34,146 nt of DNA. Source: Oscillospiraceae bacterium. Lineage in GTDB: Bacteria > Bacillota > Clostridia > Oscillospirales > Oscillospiraceae. The stretch covers positions 1 through 34,146 of the forward strand of contig JAISJC010000088.1 in the NCBI GenBank assembly GCA_031261745.1, in the 5' to 3' direction. Shown one piece after another: positions 26,082 to 32,875 of this stretch. The notes beneath the pieces were generated by a model. It was not told the origin of the DNA. It did not search any database and saw nothing but the letters and a program-made list of their open reading frames with translations. Every line of letters begins with the position of its first letter. Position 1 is the stretch's first letter. The position numbers were made by a program, and so were the translations under genes.

Positions 26082-26528
26082 CTATGCTTCCGTTACAACG
26101 ACGTTTACGGTGCCGTTAACTTCAAAACCGAGCTTTGCCTTAATTGCGTAGGTGCCGAAACTCTTGATATTCTCATCGAGAACGAGCTTGTTCTTCTCAA
26201 TCGCAATCCCGTGCTGGGCGTTCAACGCCTCCGCAATTTCCGCGCTTGTCACCGAGCCGAAGAGCCGACCGGCTCCGCCGGACTTCGCCGTGACTTTCAC
26301 CATTACGCCCTCTAACTTCGCCGCGACCTCGCGCGCCTCCGCCTTGTCGAGTTCGAGTTTGCGCAGACGCGAGGCCTCCTGCTGCTTCATTACGTTCAGG
26401 TTGTCGTTCGTAGCCTGAACCGCGAGCTTGCGCGGGAACAGAAAGTTCCTCGCGTAGCCGTCGGAAACCTCAACGAGCTGACCTTTTTTGCCGTGGTCGC
26501 GCACATCTTGTGACAGAATTACTTTCAT
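26082..26528 (-). CDS. rplI: 50S ribosomal protein L9
   Basis: A 148-residue two-domain ribosomal protein. The N-terminal domain starts MKVILSQDVRDHGKKGQLVEV and includes DGYARNFLFPRKLA (29-42), the signature. A long connecting helix (about 50-75, rich in Lys/Glu/Ala) leads to the C-terminal rRNA-binding domain with GRLFGSVT (88-95). It starts at an ATG sharing one base with the gdpP stop (TAATG). Length and order are normal for Firmicutes. Confidence 0.98.
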   Translation of the reverse strand: MKVILSQDVRDHGKKGQLVEVSDGYARNFLFPRKLAVQATNDNLNVMKQQEASRLRKLELDKAEAREVAAKLEGVMVKVTAKSGGAGRLFGSVTSAEIAEALNAQHGIAIEKNKLVLDENIKSFGTYAIKAKLGFEVNGTVNVVVTEA

Positions 26529-28534
26529 TACGCATTCTCCTTCAAATATTGGTCTATTGCCTGTTGCAACCGCTCTACCGCCGCATCGACGGAGACATTA
26601 TCAATCCGACCGCCGGCGATCGACTGATTGCCGCCGCCGCCGAGTTTTTCGAGGATAAGCTGGACGTTCGTGCCGCCGAGACTGCGTCCGGATATGAAAA
26701 CCGCGCCGTCGTTATTCGCGGTGACAAACGAAGCGGTTACGCCCGCGATATTAAGCAATTCGTCCGCGGCCTGAGCGATGATTACGCGCGTCTCGTTACT
26801 CTCGGACGACGCAATCGCAATACCGTCGCGATAAATCTGCGCGTCGCGGACAATGGAATAGCGGTGCATCGCCGTGTCGAAGTCGGACTGCATAAGCATC
26901 TTCACGTCAATCGTGTCCGCGCCGAGACGCCGCAGGAACGCCGCCGCGTCAAATGTGCGGCTGCCGGTGCGAATGGCGAAGGTCTTTGTGTCCAGCACAA
27001 TCCCAGCGAGGAGCGCGTCCGCCTCGACGTGCAAAATCGAATTCTGCGCGACGAGATACTGCAAAATCTCGGTGACAAGCTCGCTCGCCGATGAGGCATA
27101 CGGTTCGTTGAAATTGAGTACGGCGTTCTCAATATACGTTGCGGCGCGGCGGGGGTGGTCGATAACGACGACGCGCGGAATGGATTCAAGCAACGCGGGG
27201 GACTCCGTTTCCTCAGGCCGCGACGTGTCCGTAACTACGAGCAGGCTGCGCCTGTCGGCGCGGAGCATAGCCTGTTCCGCCGAGATAAAGACGTTTGCGT
27301 AGTCCTCCTCGGTGCGCAGATGCGCGATCAGCTGCTCCGACAGCGTATTTTCAGGCGTCATCACAATATACGCGGGAACACCGCGCGACTTCGCGACGCG
27401 GACGATACCCGCGGCGGAACCTACGGCGTCAAAATCCGCGTTCTTGTGGCTCATAACAAACACGTTCGTCGAATCCGATATAAGTTCGCCGAGCGCGTTG
27501 GACATTACGCGCGACTTGACTTTGGTGCGCTTTTCGGTTTCGGCGGCGTTCCCGCCGAAGAACACGAAATCGAGGTTGTTCTTGATGACGGCCTGATCGC
27601 CGCCGCGCGTCAGAGCCATTTCGAGCGCGAGAGACGCGTTGCGCGCGGCCTCAAACGGCGTCGCACCGTCCTTGCCGATGCCGATAGACAGCGTGGCGTG
27701 GATGCCGCCGGAGCCGACGCAGGCGTGGACGTCCTCCAAAACCTTGAATTTATCACCGAGAATGCCGTCAAGGTGACGCACCTCGAAGATATAGAGATAG
27801 CGGTCGCGGTCGTATTTGCACAGATAGCCGTCGCGTTCGCCCGTCCAGTTGCTGATTTTCTGGTCAATATCCGACAGCAGCGCGGACTTCTCGCGCTCGG
27901 ACAGACCGCGCAGCAAATCCTCATAATTATCGAGCAGAATCGTCGCGTAGACGGGGCGCGAAGCCGCGTATTCAATGCTCGTTTTGTTGTATTCCGTCAC
28001 GTCAACCCAGTACGTCGTAGCGAGAAAATCGCCGCCGCGTTCGTCGCCTTCAAGACGCGAAAGGCTACCGTAGACCTTGAAATTGCGGTCGTCGACGGCG
28101 ATGACGCGCGGGCACTCGGTTTTGCCCTCGCGCAGCCAGTCGGAGGAGAAATCCGGAACCAGATCAGTGACGCGAACCTCAAAAAGCCGGTCGCGGTCGG
28201 CGGTCAGACTGCGGAAAAGGTCGTTAGACCACAGAATGTTACAGCTCTTGCTGCTGAAAATCACGGCGGGCAGGGGCGAGAGCGTAAGCGACGAGTGCGC
28301 GGCGGAGTCGCGGTCAAGGGTGACGGATTCGATGTACACGGCGAGTTTTGCCGCGCGGCGTTTGGACTCAAACCGCGTGTAGAGCGCGAGCAGGATGATG
28401 ACGCCGACCTCCGCATACGCGACGGCGCGGGTGTCGTCGGGGCCGAACACGAACGTCAGCGCGGCGAAAAACACAAGGAGGATAAAGTACAGTCGCATAC
28501 TCGGTCGCAAAAAGCGCGGTAATTTGTTGTTCAT
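26528..28534 (-). CDS. gdpP: GdpP-like c-di-AMP phosphodiesterase with altered DHH/DHHA1 motifs
   Basis: A 668-residue membrane protein. Two N-terminal helices (about 13-30 and 38-53), a PAS-like domain (about 80-160), a degenerate GGDEF domain (about 190-320, with KYDRDRYLYIFE in place of the GGDEF loop), then DHH and DHHA1 domains. GdpP hydrolyses c-di-AMP, which controls turgor and wall stress. Motif I is intact (MSHKNADFDAVGS, His363, Asp367, Asp369), as are Asp436 and Asp515. However the DHH triad reads Asp459-His460-Pro461, and the DHHA1 GGGH motif reads GGGG-Asn636. Both are single-base differences from His codons (CCC, AAT). Activity may be lost or changed. It has an AAAGGAGG ribosome site and its own promoter, and leads the operon through to ftsH. 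Confidence 0.9.
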   Translation of the reverse strand: MNNKLPRFLRPSMRLYFILLVFFAALTFVFGPDDTRAVAYAEVGVIILLALYTRFESKRRAAKLAVYIESVTLDRDSAAHSSLTLSPLPAVIFSSKSCNILWSNDLFRSLTADRDRLFEVRVTDLVPDFSSDWLREGKTECPRVIAVDDRNFKVYGSLSRLEGDERGGDFLATTYWVDVTEYNKTSIEYAASRPVYATILLDNYEDLLRGLSEREKSALLSDIDQKISNWTGERDGYLCKYDRDRYLYIFEVRHLDGILGDKFKVLEDVHACVGSGGIHATLSIGIGKDGATPFEAARNASLALEMALTRGGDQAVIKNNLDFVFFGGNAAETEKRTKVKSRVMSNALGELISDSTNVFVMSHKNADFDAVGSAAGIVRVAKSRGVPAYIVMTPENTLSEQLIAHLRTEEDYANVFISAEQAMLRADRRSLLVVTDTSRPEETESPALLESIPRVVVIDHPRRAATYIENAVLNFNEPYASSASELVTEILQYLVAQNSILHVEADALLAGIVLDTKTFAIRTGSRTFDAAAFLRRLGADTIDVKMLMQSDFDTAMHRYSIVRDAQIYRDGIAIASSESNETRVIIAQAADELLNIAGVTASFVTANNDGAVFISGRSLGGTNVQLILEKLGGGGNQSIAGGRIDNVSVDAAVERLQQAIDQYLKENA

Positions 28535-28572
28535 ACGAGACCTCCTTTGACGTAGATATACCTTAATACATT

Positions 28573-28601
28573 ATTTTAACAGAAAAATAACGAAAAAGCA
28601 A
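28573..28601 (-). promoter_or_regulatory. Promoter of the gdpP-rplI-dnaB-tilS-hpt-ftsH operon
   Basis: On the minus strand, an extended -10 (TGT then TAAAAT, 28573-28578) is preceded by 17 bases and TTGCTT (28596-28601). The weak -35 is offset by the TG extension. The leader is about 30 bases and ends in AAAGGAGG before the gdpP ATG. Confidence 0.65.
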
Positions 28602-28620
28602 CACTCAAATTAAAATCGCA

Positions 28621-28648
28621 AACGCCGCGCCCTTTCAGGCGCGGCGTT
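28621..28648 (-). terminator. Hairpin terminator after the secreted repeat protein
   Basis: An 11-base perfect stem, AACGCCGCGCC with its complement, surrounds a six-base loop (28632-28637). It lies 32 bases past the stop at 28681 and just before the gdpP promoter. In the minus direction it is followed by T-rich but interrupted sequence. Confidence 0.75.
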
Positions 28649-28680
28649 ATCAGTGGTTGTGCGTATTCGCGAGGAGAGAT

Positions 28681-30237
28681 TTAGCGTACGGGAACCGCAA
28701 TCACTTTTTCCGCAGACGCGGGAGCGGCAGATGTCGCTTTCAAGCGAACTGTAACGTCAACCGCAGCAGCACCAATGGTTGTGTCGGAGATAACAGTTTC
28801 GGAAGTGACGGCAGTGTAGGATCCTCCACCAATTTTATATTCCATAGTAGCGTTTACTGGACCAATCGAACGATCATCAGCCTTGAAGCTGACGCTCGGC
28901 GCACTCGGACGAGCTTTCACCACTACCGTTGCTTCGGCAGAAGCGGGAAGGACTGACGTAGCTACTGTTTTGATTTTTAGGGTCTTGCCATACCACGTTT
29001 CATCAATAGCAATCACACTAGCAGCGGCAGTCTTGTTTTCGGCGGCGGCTGTGCCGACTGCGATAGAGTAGGTTCCGGCTGCAGCAGGTGTGCCGAGGTT
29101 ACCGGCGATATAATCAACTGTAATTGCCGGTGCCGCAGCACGTTTTAACACTGTAAGACCAACCGTCGCGGAAGCCGGTTCGGCAGGGTCAGTACCCTTT
29201 GCGGGAACGGCTTTGAGGCGAACAAGGAGAGTCAAGTCAACGGAAGCAGTATCTTTCGGGATTAACTTAGAAATATCCTCTTTAAGTGCCGTCCACTTGG
29301 TTGCTGAAGTCACGTTCGTATCGTCTGTGTATTCGTACTTCGCAACATCGGCGGGAGCAGGAGTTGTAAGTTTTTCCGTAGTGTAGTCAATAACCGGTGC
29401 TGCCGGGGCAGCTACCGCAGCAGGGAATGTGATTGTCTGCCACGCACCCACAGGAGCTTTTTCGGTTGCGGCTGTACGGATGTAAATTTTAAGGTCAGCG
29501 TCCAAATCCGCACGAAGCACATCGGTAGCCGCTGTCACCAGAGTGGGGGTGTCAATGTTTCCTGAAACAGTTTTTGCCCATTCTTGACCGGCTTTGAGTT
29601 TTACGCCGTCAATTTTAGGATCGTACTTAACGGTCGGAGCCTTCGGTGCAGCCGGAACAGTGACGTTCAAAGCAACTCCGGCGGGGACTCCCGCATTGGC
29701 TTTAACACGGATCTGGACTTTTGCGCCTTTTGTGGCAAAAGAAACATCGGTTGCGGTCGCGGTTGCGGTTATCCAATCTGACAAACCAACCTTGTATTCA
29801 AGTGATGTAGTAGTGTCGAGGATTTTATTTTGTGCGCCATCATACTTGACTGTGGTTTTGTCAGGGGCTGCGGGACGACCGAGAACAACAATGGATGTGT
29901 TAGTGCTGAAATCATCAGTCTTTAACTTGACATAAACTTTGACTTGTGTTTTTGCAGCAAGACCGGCCGCCTCGGTTTTGGGAATCACTTTGGAAATGTC
30001 AATGGTCTTGCCCCAAAGGTCAATCCACTTTGTTTTTGCGTCAGGAACTTTATCGCCTTTGATTATGGCGTACTCGCGGGCTTGCCATATTGCATCAGAG
30101 GCGGATTCGACAACTACTTGCTCTTTTGCGCCATCGATTGTCAAAGCACCGTCTGCCGCGCTTGCGATCGCGCCTATGGCAAAGACCGCGACAAGCACGA
30201 TCATCAGCACTAAGCCGCGCTTCAATAACTTAGACAA
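28681..30237 (-). CDS. Secreted protein of six repeated modules, function unknown
   Basis: A 518-residue exported protein with a classical signal peptide (Lys/Arg start, hydrophobic 9-24, likely cut after ASA at 27). The rest is six related modules at about 30-120, 122-196, 199-273, 278-366, 368-442 and 444-518. Each opens with Ala-Pro-x-V-x-Tyr/Phe-Asp-like sequence, contains an EYK/W...DISK-type middle, and ends in a strand of the V-x-V-x-x-P kind. This looks like tandem immunoglobulin-like beta sandwiches. There are no cysteines and no LPXTG, SLH or wall-binding domain. Codon use differs from neighbours: more A/T at third positions and many Ala/Thr/Lys. The start is a TTG after AAAGGAG. 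I do not recognise a named family; an abundant surface or matrix protein is a guess. Confidence 0.78.
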   Translation of the reverse strand: MSKLLKRGLVLMIVLVAVFAIGAIASAADGALTIDGAKEQVVVESASDAIWQAREYAIIKGDKVPDAKTKWIDLWGKTIDISKVIPKTEAAGLAAKTQVKVYVKLKTDDFSTNTSIVVLGRPAAPDKTTVKYDGAQNKILDTTTSLEYKVGLSDWITATATATDVSFATKGAKVQIRVKANAGVPAGVALNVTVPAAPKAPTVKYDPKIDGVKLKAGQEWAKTVSGNIDTPTLVTAATDVLRADLDADLKIYIRTAATEKAPVGAWQTITFPAAVAAPAAPVIDYTTEKLTTPAPADVAKYEYTDDTNVTSATKWTALKEDISKLIPKDTASVDLTLLVRLKAVPAKGTDPAEPASATVGLTVLKRAAAPAITVDYIAGNLGTPAAAGTYSIAVGTAAAENKTAAASVIAIDETWYGKTLKIKTVATSVLPASAEATVVVKARPSAPSVSFKADDRSIGPVNATMEYKIGGGSYTAVTSETVISDTTIGAAAVDVTVRLKATSAAPASAEKVIAVPVR

Positions 30238-30310
30238 AATAATCTCTCCTTTTATAATATGTGTTTTGTACTTCCGCCGCGCAACAGACTGCAGACTATT
30301 TCACGGCTTA

Positions 30311-30329
30311 AACTGTATATCGTACAGTT
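30311..30329. promoter_or_regulatory. Palindrome at the transcript start of the secreted repeat gene
   Basis: A perfect inverted repeat, AACTGTA and TACAGTT around five bases, lies just downstream of the predicted transcription start (near 30332). It could be a repressor operator or a stabilising hairpin at the mRNA 5' end. Confidence 0.5.
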
Positions 30330-30338
30330 ATTGTGAAA

Positions 30339-30367
30339 AGTTTAGCATATAATGATAAAATTTTCAA
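30339..30367 (-). promoter_or_regulatory. Promoter of the secreted repeat protein gene
   Basis: On the minus strand, -35 TTGAAA (30362-30367) and TAAACT (30339-30344) are 17 bases apart, and the -10 carries a TG extension (TGC before TAAACT). The leader is about 95 bases long, unusually long for this window, and ends in AAAGGAG eight bases before the TTG start. Confidence 0.7.
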
Positions 30368-30387
30368 CTACAAATGAAAAACATTTA

Positions 30388-30402
30388 GTAACGAATGGTT
30401 AC
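30388..30402. promoter_or_regulatory. Upstream dyad GTAAC-N5-GTTAC
   Basis: A perfect five-base inverted repeat is centred about 63 bases upstream of the predicted start of the secreted repeat gene, where activators commonly bind. It is flanked by two copies of ACAAATG (30370-30376 and 30401-30407) 31 bases apart, close to three helical turns. Function is inferred from position only. Confidence 0.35.
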
Positions 30403-30411
30403 AAATGGGAA

Positions 30412-31203
30412 TTATAGTTTCCCGCCGATTGAATTTAAGTAACGCAGCGCGCGGCTCTCGGCCTTGTCGCGCGTAAAAAGGCTCGCCTTGTTCACGCCGC
30501 GCAGCGAAATGTATATATTTGCAGCGGCCTTTAATGCGCGCAGGCAGCTTGTTTTGTCGTATTCGGCGAGCGTCTGCGTCAGCAGCTGCGCGTCCTCCGG
30601 GCAATCGCGCTCGATGTGGCGCACGCCGTGCGGCGCGAACCCGTTTTTCATCAGAATCAGCGGTCCGAGTACGTTCAGCCGCAGGAACGACAGCGATTCA
30701 ATGCTGTCGAAAATGTCGCCGCGGGCTATGCGCGTCGCGATGAAATGCACCCAGATCCAGAACCGGTCCTCAAACCACTGCAAATCCGGCGTTGCAGCCC
30801 GCGGCGGGAACTTCGCGAGTGCGTCCGTGACGGCGGAGCCGATCTGGTGCAGCACGACGGGGTTGTCGTACCGCGAGCCGAGCATTTCGGTGGTGACGAA
30901 GTTCAGGTCAACGTGCAGCAGCGGGTCGTCGTACATACAAATCAGCAGTTCGGGCATCTGGATGTGTTCCCCCGTAAAGCTCGCGAGCAGATCGCCGAGG
31001 CTTTCGGCAATCTCGACGCGCTCGTTTAAGACCTCTTCGTAATCCGCGTCGTTTACGACGACGGTGAAGTCGAGGCCGGAGAATTCGTCCATCTTTTCGC
31101 GCCTGATGTACGAGCCGCCGAGCGCGACGCCGATAATGCGTTTGTCTCGGCGGAGCGTCGGAACCGCCACATTAATAAACAGCTGCTGTGAAGGTGTAAT
31201 CAT
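30412..31203 (-). CDS. Nucleotidyltransferase-fold protein with altered DxD motif
   Basis: A 263-residue cytoplasmic protein. Residues 24-50 follow the pol-beta nucleotidyltransferase pattern: hydrophobic strand, GGS (29-31), then a strand FSGLDFTVVV where the family has S-D-x-D. The second Asp (Asp45) is present, but the first is Gly43. A third carboxylate candidate is Asp99 in LHVDLNF. The remainder is helical, with WFEDRFWIWVHFIATRIARGD (143-163), as in aminoglycoside-6-adenylyltransferase-like proteins, many of which are mislabelled as oxalate:formate antiporters. With one metal ligand missing it may be inactive or use another group. It overlaps the stop of the transporter permease gene by four bases (ATGA), so it belongs to that operon. 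Substrate unknown. Confidence 0.7.
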   Translation of the reverse strand: MITPSQQLFINVAVPTLRRDKRIIGVALGGSYIRREKMDEFSGLDFTVVVNDADYEEVLNERVEIAESLGDLLASFTGEHIQMPELLICMYDDPLLHVDLNFVTTEMLGSRYDNPVVLHQIGSAVTDALAKFPPRAATPDLQWFEDRFWIWVHFIATRIARGDIFDSIESLSFLRLNVLGPLILMKNGFAPHGVRHIERDCPEDAQLLTQTLAEYDKTSCLRALKAAANIYISLRGVNKASLFTRDKAESRALRYLNSIGGKL

Positions 31204-32012
31204 ATCCTTTTTCCCCGTTTCATTGCTTTATTTGCGTTTTTCGCAAGAATTACCAATAATAGTACCGCAACGGACACGAGCGCGGTGAGTCCGCCGGGCG
31301 CGACATTCAGGTTATACGAAAGGATCAGCCCCGCGAGAATGTCGATTACGCTGAAAATCACCGAGAACACGAGCGTGACCTTGAATCCGCGACCGAGTTG
31401 AAGCGCGGCGGCGACCGGCAGCGCGAGCATCGAACTCAGCACCAGCACGCCGACGACGCGGATTGCGACGGAGATTGCCGCGGCTGTGAGAACCATAAAG
31501 ACGTAGTTGAACGCCTTGACGCGCACGCCGGCGATTTGCGCGGCCTCCTCGTCATACGCGACGAACAGCATCTTGTCATACAGCAGTATCAGCGTCAGAA
31601 CGCTTGCGGCGCAGAGCGCGAGCGCGAGAAGCGTGTCGCCGCGCGTGACGGTCAGCATACTGCCGAACATCAATCCTTCGACGGAGACGTTTAGCCCGCC
31701 GCGGCTGATTATTGTGACCGCCGCGCCGACGCAGAGCGCAAGCACAACCGACAGCGCGAGATCCGCGTTTTTGATGTGCGAGCGCAGGTACTCAATCAGC
31801 GCGCCGCACAGTGCCGTGAACACGAACGCGCCGGCGAGCGGCGTTCCGCCGACGGACAGCGACAGCGCGATACCCGCGAGGGACGCGTGCGACAGCGTGT
31901 CGCCGATCATTGAATACCGCCGCAGGACGAGAAACACGCCGATACACGGGCAGAGAACCGCGATAATAAGCGACACCGCGAGGGCGTTTCGCATAAATTC
32001 AAACTCAAACAC
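31200..32012 (-). CDS. znuB: Metal ABC transporter permease (ZnuB/MntC family)
   Basis: A 270-residue membrane protein with about eight hydrophobic helices. It starts at a GTG (32012) with GGAG seven bases upstream, inside the end of the ATPase gene. Family marks of ABC-3 permeases are seen: FMRNALAVSLIIAVLCPCIGVFLVLRR at the start, GDTLSHASLAGIALS (about 33-47), the coupling region, and SSMLALPVAAALQL (about 193-206). It should carry Zn, Mn or Fe inward; the metal cannot be told from the permease. No substrate-binding lipoprotein lies in the window, so that part must be elsewhere. Confidence 0.92.
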   Translation of the reverse strand: MFEFEFMRNALAVSLIIAVLCPCIGVFLVLRRYSMIGDTLSHASLAGIALSLSVGGTPLAGAFVFTALCGALIEYLRSHIKNADLALSVVLALCVGAAVTIISRGGLNVSVEGLMFGSMLTVTRGDTLLALALCAASVLTLILLYDKMLFVAYDEEAAQIAGVRVKAFNYVFMVLTAAAISVAIRVVGVLVLSSMLALPVAAALQLGRGFKVTLVFSVIFSVIDILAGLILSYNLNVAPGGLTALVSVAVLLLVILAKNANKAMKRGKRI

Positions 32013-32658
32013 GCAAAAACTCCTTCGCGTACTGTTCCGGCGTGCAGATATGACCGTGGCCGCCGTGAAGATGATATATTAATGTGGAATTCGCCATCGC
32101 GGCGGTGAGATTATGCTCGACGGAGATGATTGTAATCCCGCGCTCGCGGTTGATTTGCCGCAGCAGACCGTAAATCTCGTCCTGACTCGCGCGGTCAATC
32201 CCCGTACTCGGCTCGTCAAAAATCAACAGCTCCGGTGAGCCGATAAGCGCACGCGCGACGCGCGTTTTCTGGCTCTCGCCGCCGGACAGTCCGCCGACGA
32301 GGCTGCGTTCGTGAGCCTGCATTCCCGTCAGGGCGAGCGCGTCCGCCGTTTCGCGTTTCGCGTCCGCGCCGATAATCCGCGCGTAGGAGCGCAGCATTTC
32401 GCCGACCGTGAGCGGGAAGTCGTGCCGCGCGTAGTCGCTGCGCTGCGGGACATATCCGATGCGTTTCGCGGAGGTCCCGACGGTGCCGCGCGTCGGTTTC
32501 AGCAGGCCGAGAATCAGCCGCATAAGCGTGGACTTGCCGCTGCCGTTGTCGCCGACGACGGAGACGTATTCGCCCGCGGCGATATGCAGGTCGAGGTTTT
32601 GCAGCGCGTACGGCGGAGAATCCGTGTATGAGAAGGTTAATTGGTTTGCTACTATCAT
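32005..32658 (-). CDS. znuC: Metal ABC transporter ATP-binding protein (ZnuC family)
   Basis: A 217-residue ATPase. I take the ATG at 32658 with GAGG eight bases upstream. A 20-codon extension of the frame covers the promoter and is not translated in my view. Motifs: Walker A GDNGSGKST (36-44), Q-loop in YVPQRS, signature LSGGESQK, Walker B LLIFDEPSTG, D-loop and switch His in SVEHN. The C-terminal tail has a His cluster (YHLHGGHGHIC), which often marks Zn-linked transporters, although that is only suggestive. First gene of a three-gene operon with the permease and the nucleotidyltransferase-fold gene. Confidence 0.92.
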   Translation of the reverse strand: MIVANQLTFSYTDSPPYALQNLDLHIAAGEYVSVVGDNGSGKSTLMRLILGLLKPTRGTVGTSAKRIGYVPQRSDYARHDFPLTVGEMLRSYARIIGADAKRETADALALTGMQAHERSLVGGLSGGESQKTRVARALIGSPELLIFDEPSTGIDRASQDEIYGLLRQINRERGITIISVEHNLTAAMANSTLIYHLHGGHGHICTPEQYAKEFLRV

Positions 32659-32688
32659 TTGTAATCCTCGTTTGTGGAAATTACCTAC

Positions 32689-32718
32689 ATTATAACCCAA
32701 GTGATATGCGAATTTCAA
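32689..32718 (-). promoter_or_regulatory. Promoter of the znuC operon
   Basis: On the minus strand there is a perfect -10 TATAAT (32689-32694) and -35 TTGAAA (32713-32718), 18 bases apart. The leader is about 25 bases. I see no Zur or MntR operator that I can name with confidence. Confidence 0.8.
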
Positions 32719-32742
32719 GCACTTCTTACAAATTTATCATAA

Positions 32743-32760
32743 AATGAATATATATTCATA
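32743..32760. promoter_or_regulatory. ARG box (ArgR/AhrC operator) upstream of argG
   Basis: The 18 bases fit the published ArgR consensus WNTGAATWWWWATTCANW at every position: TGAAT, ATAT, ATTCA, with correct flanks. The core is a perfect 16-base palindrome (32744-32759). It lies 40 bases upstream of the argG -35 box, and a half site ATTCA (32838-32842) sits near the predicted transcription start, giving possible loop repression when arginine is plentiful. No argR gene is in the window. Confidence 0.75.
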
Positions 32761-32800
32761 AAATATCCGATATTATTCCACTTTTTATGCAATTTGCCTA

Positions 32801-32829
32801 TTGCAATTCGTTCCCCGCGGTGCTATACT
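32801..32829 (+). promoter_or_regulatory. argG promoter
   Basis: -35 TTGCAA (32801-32806) and an extended -10 (TGC then TATACT, 32824-32829) are 17 bases apart. The predicted start is near 32836, leaving a 40-base leader that ends in GGAGG before the argG ATG. Confidence 0.75.
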
Positions 32830-32875
32830 GCCACAATATTCATATATCAATTTCATTAAACGGAGGAATTTCCCA

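Noticed and set aside
27155-28522. A 455-codon plus-strand frame opposite gdpP
   Set aside because: Arg/Val-rich shadow of gdpP codon bias; gdpP itself shows clear family motifs on the minus strand.
32801-32875. TTG start extending argG by 25 codons
   Set aside because: That TTG is the -35 box, and the ATG at 32876 has a GGAGG site and the normal ArgG N-terminus.
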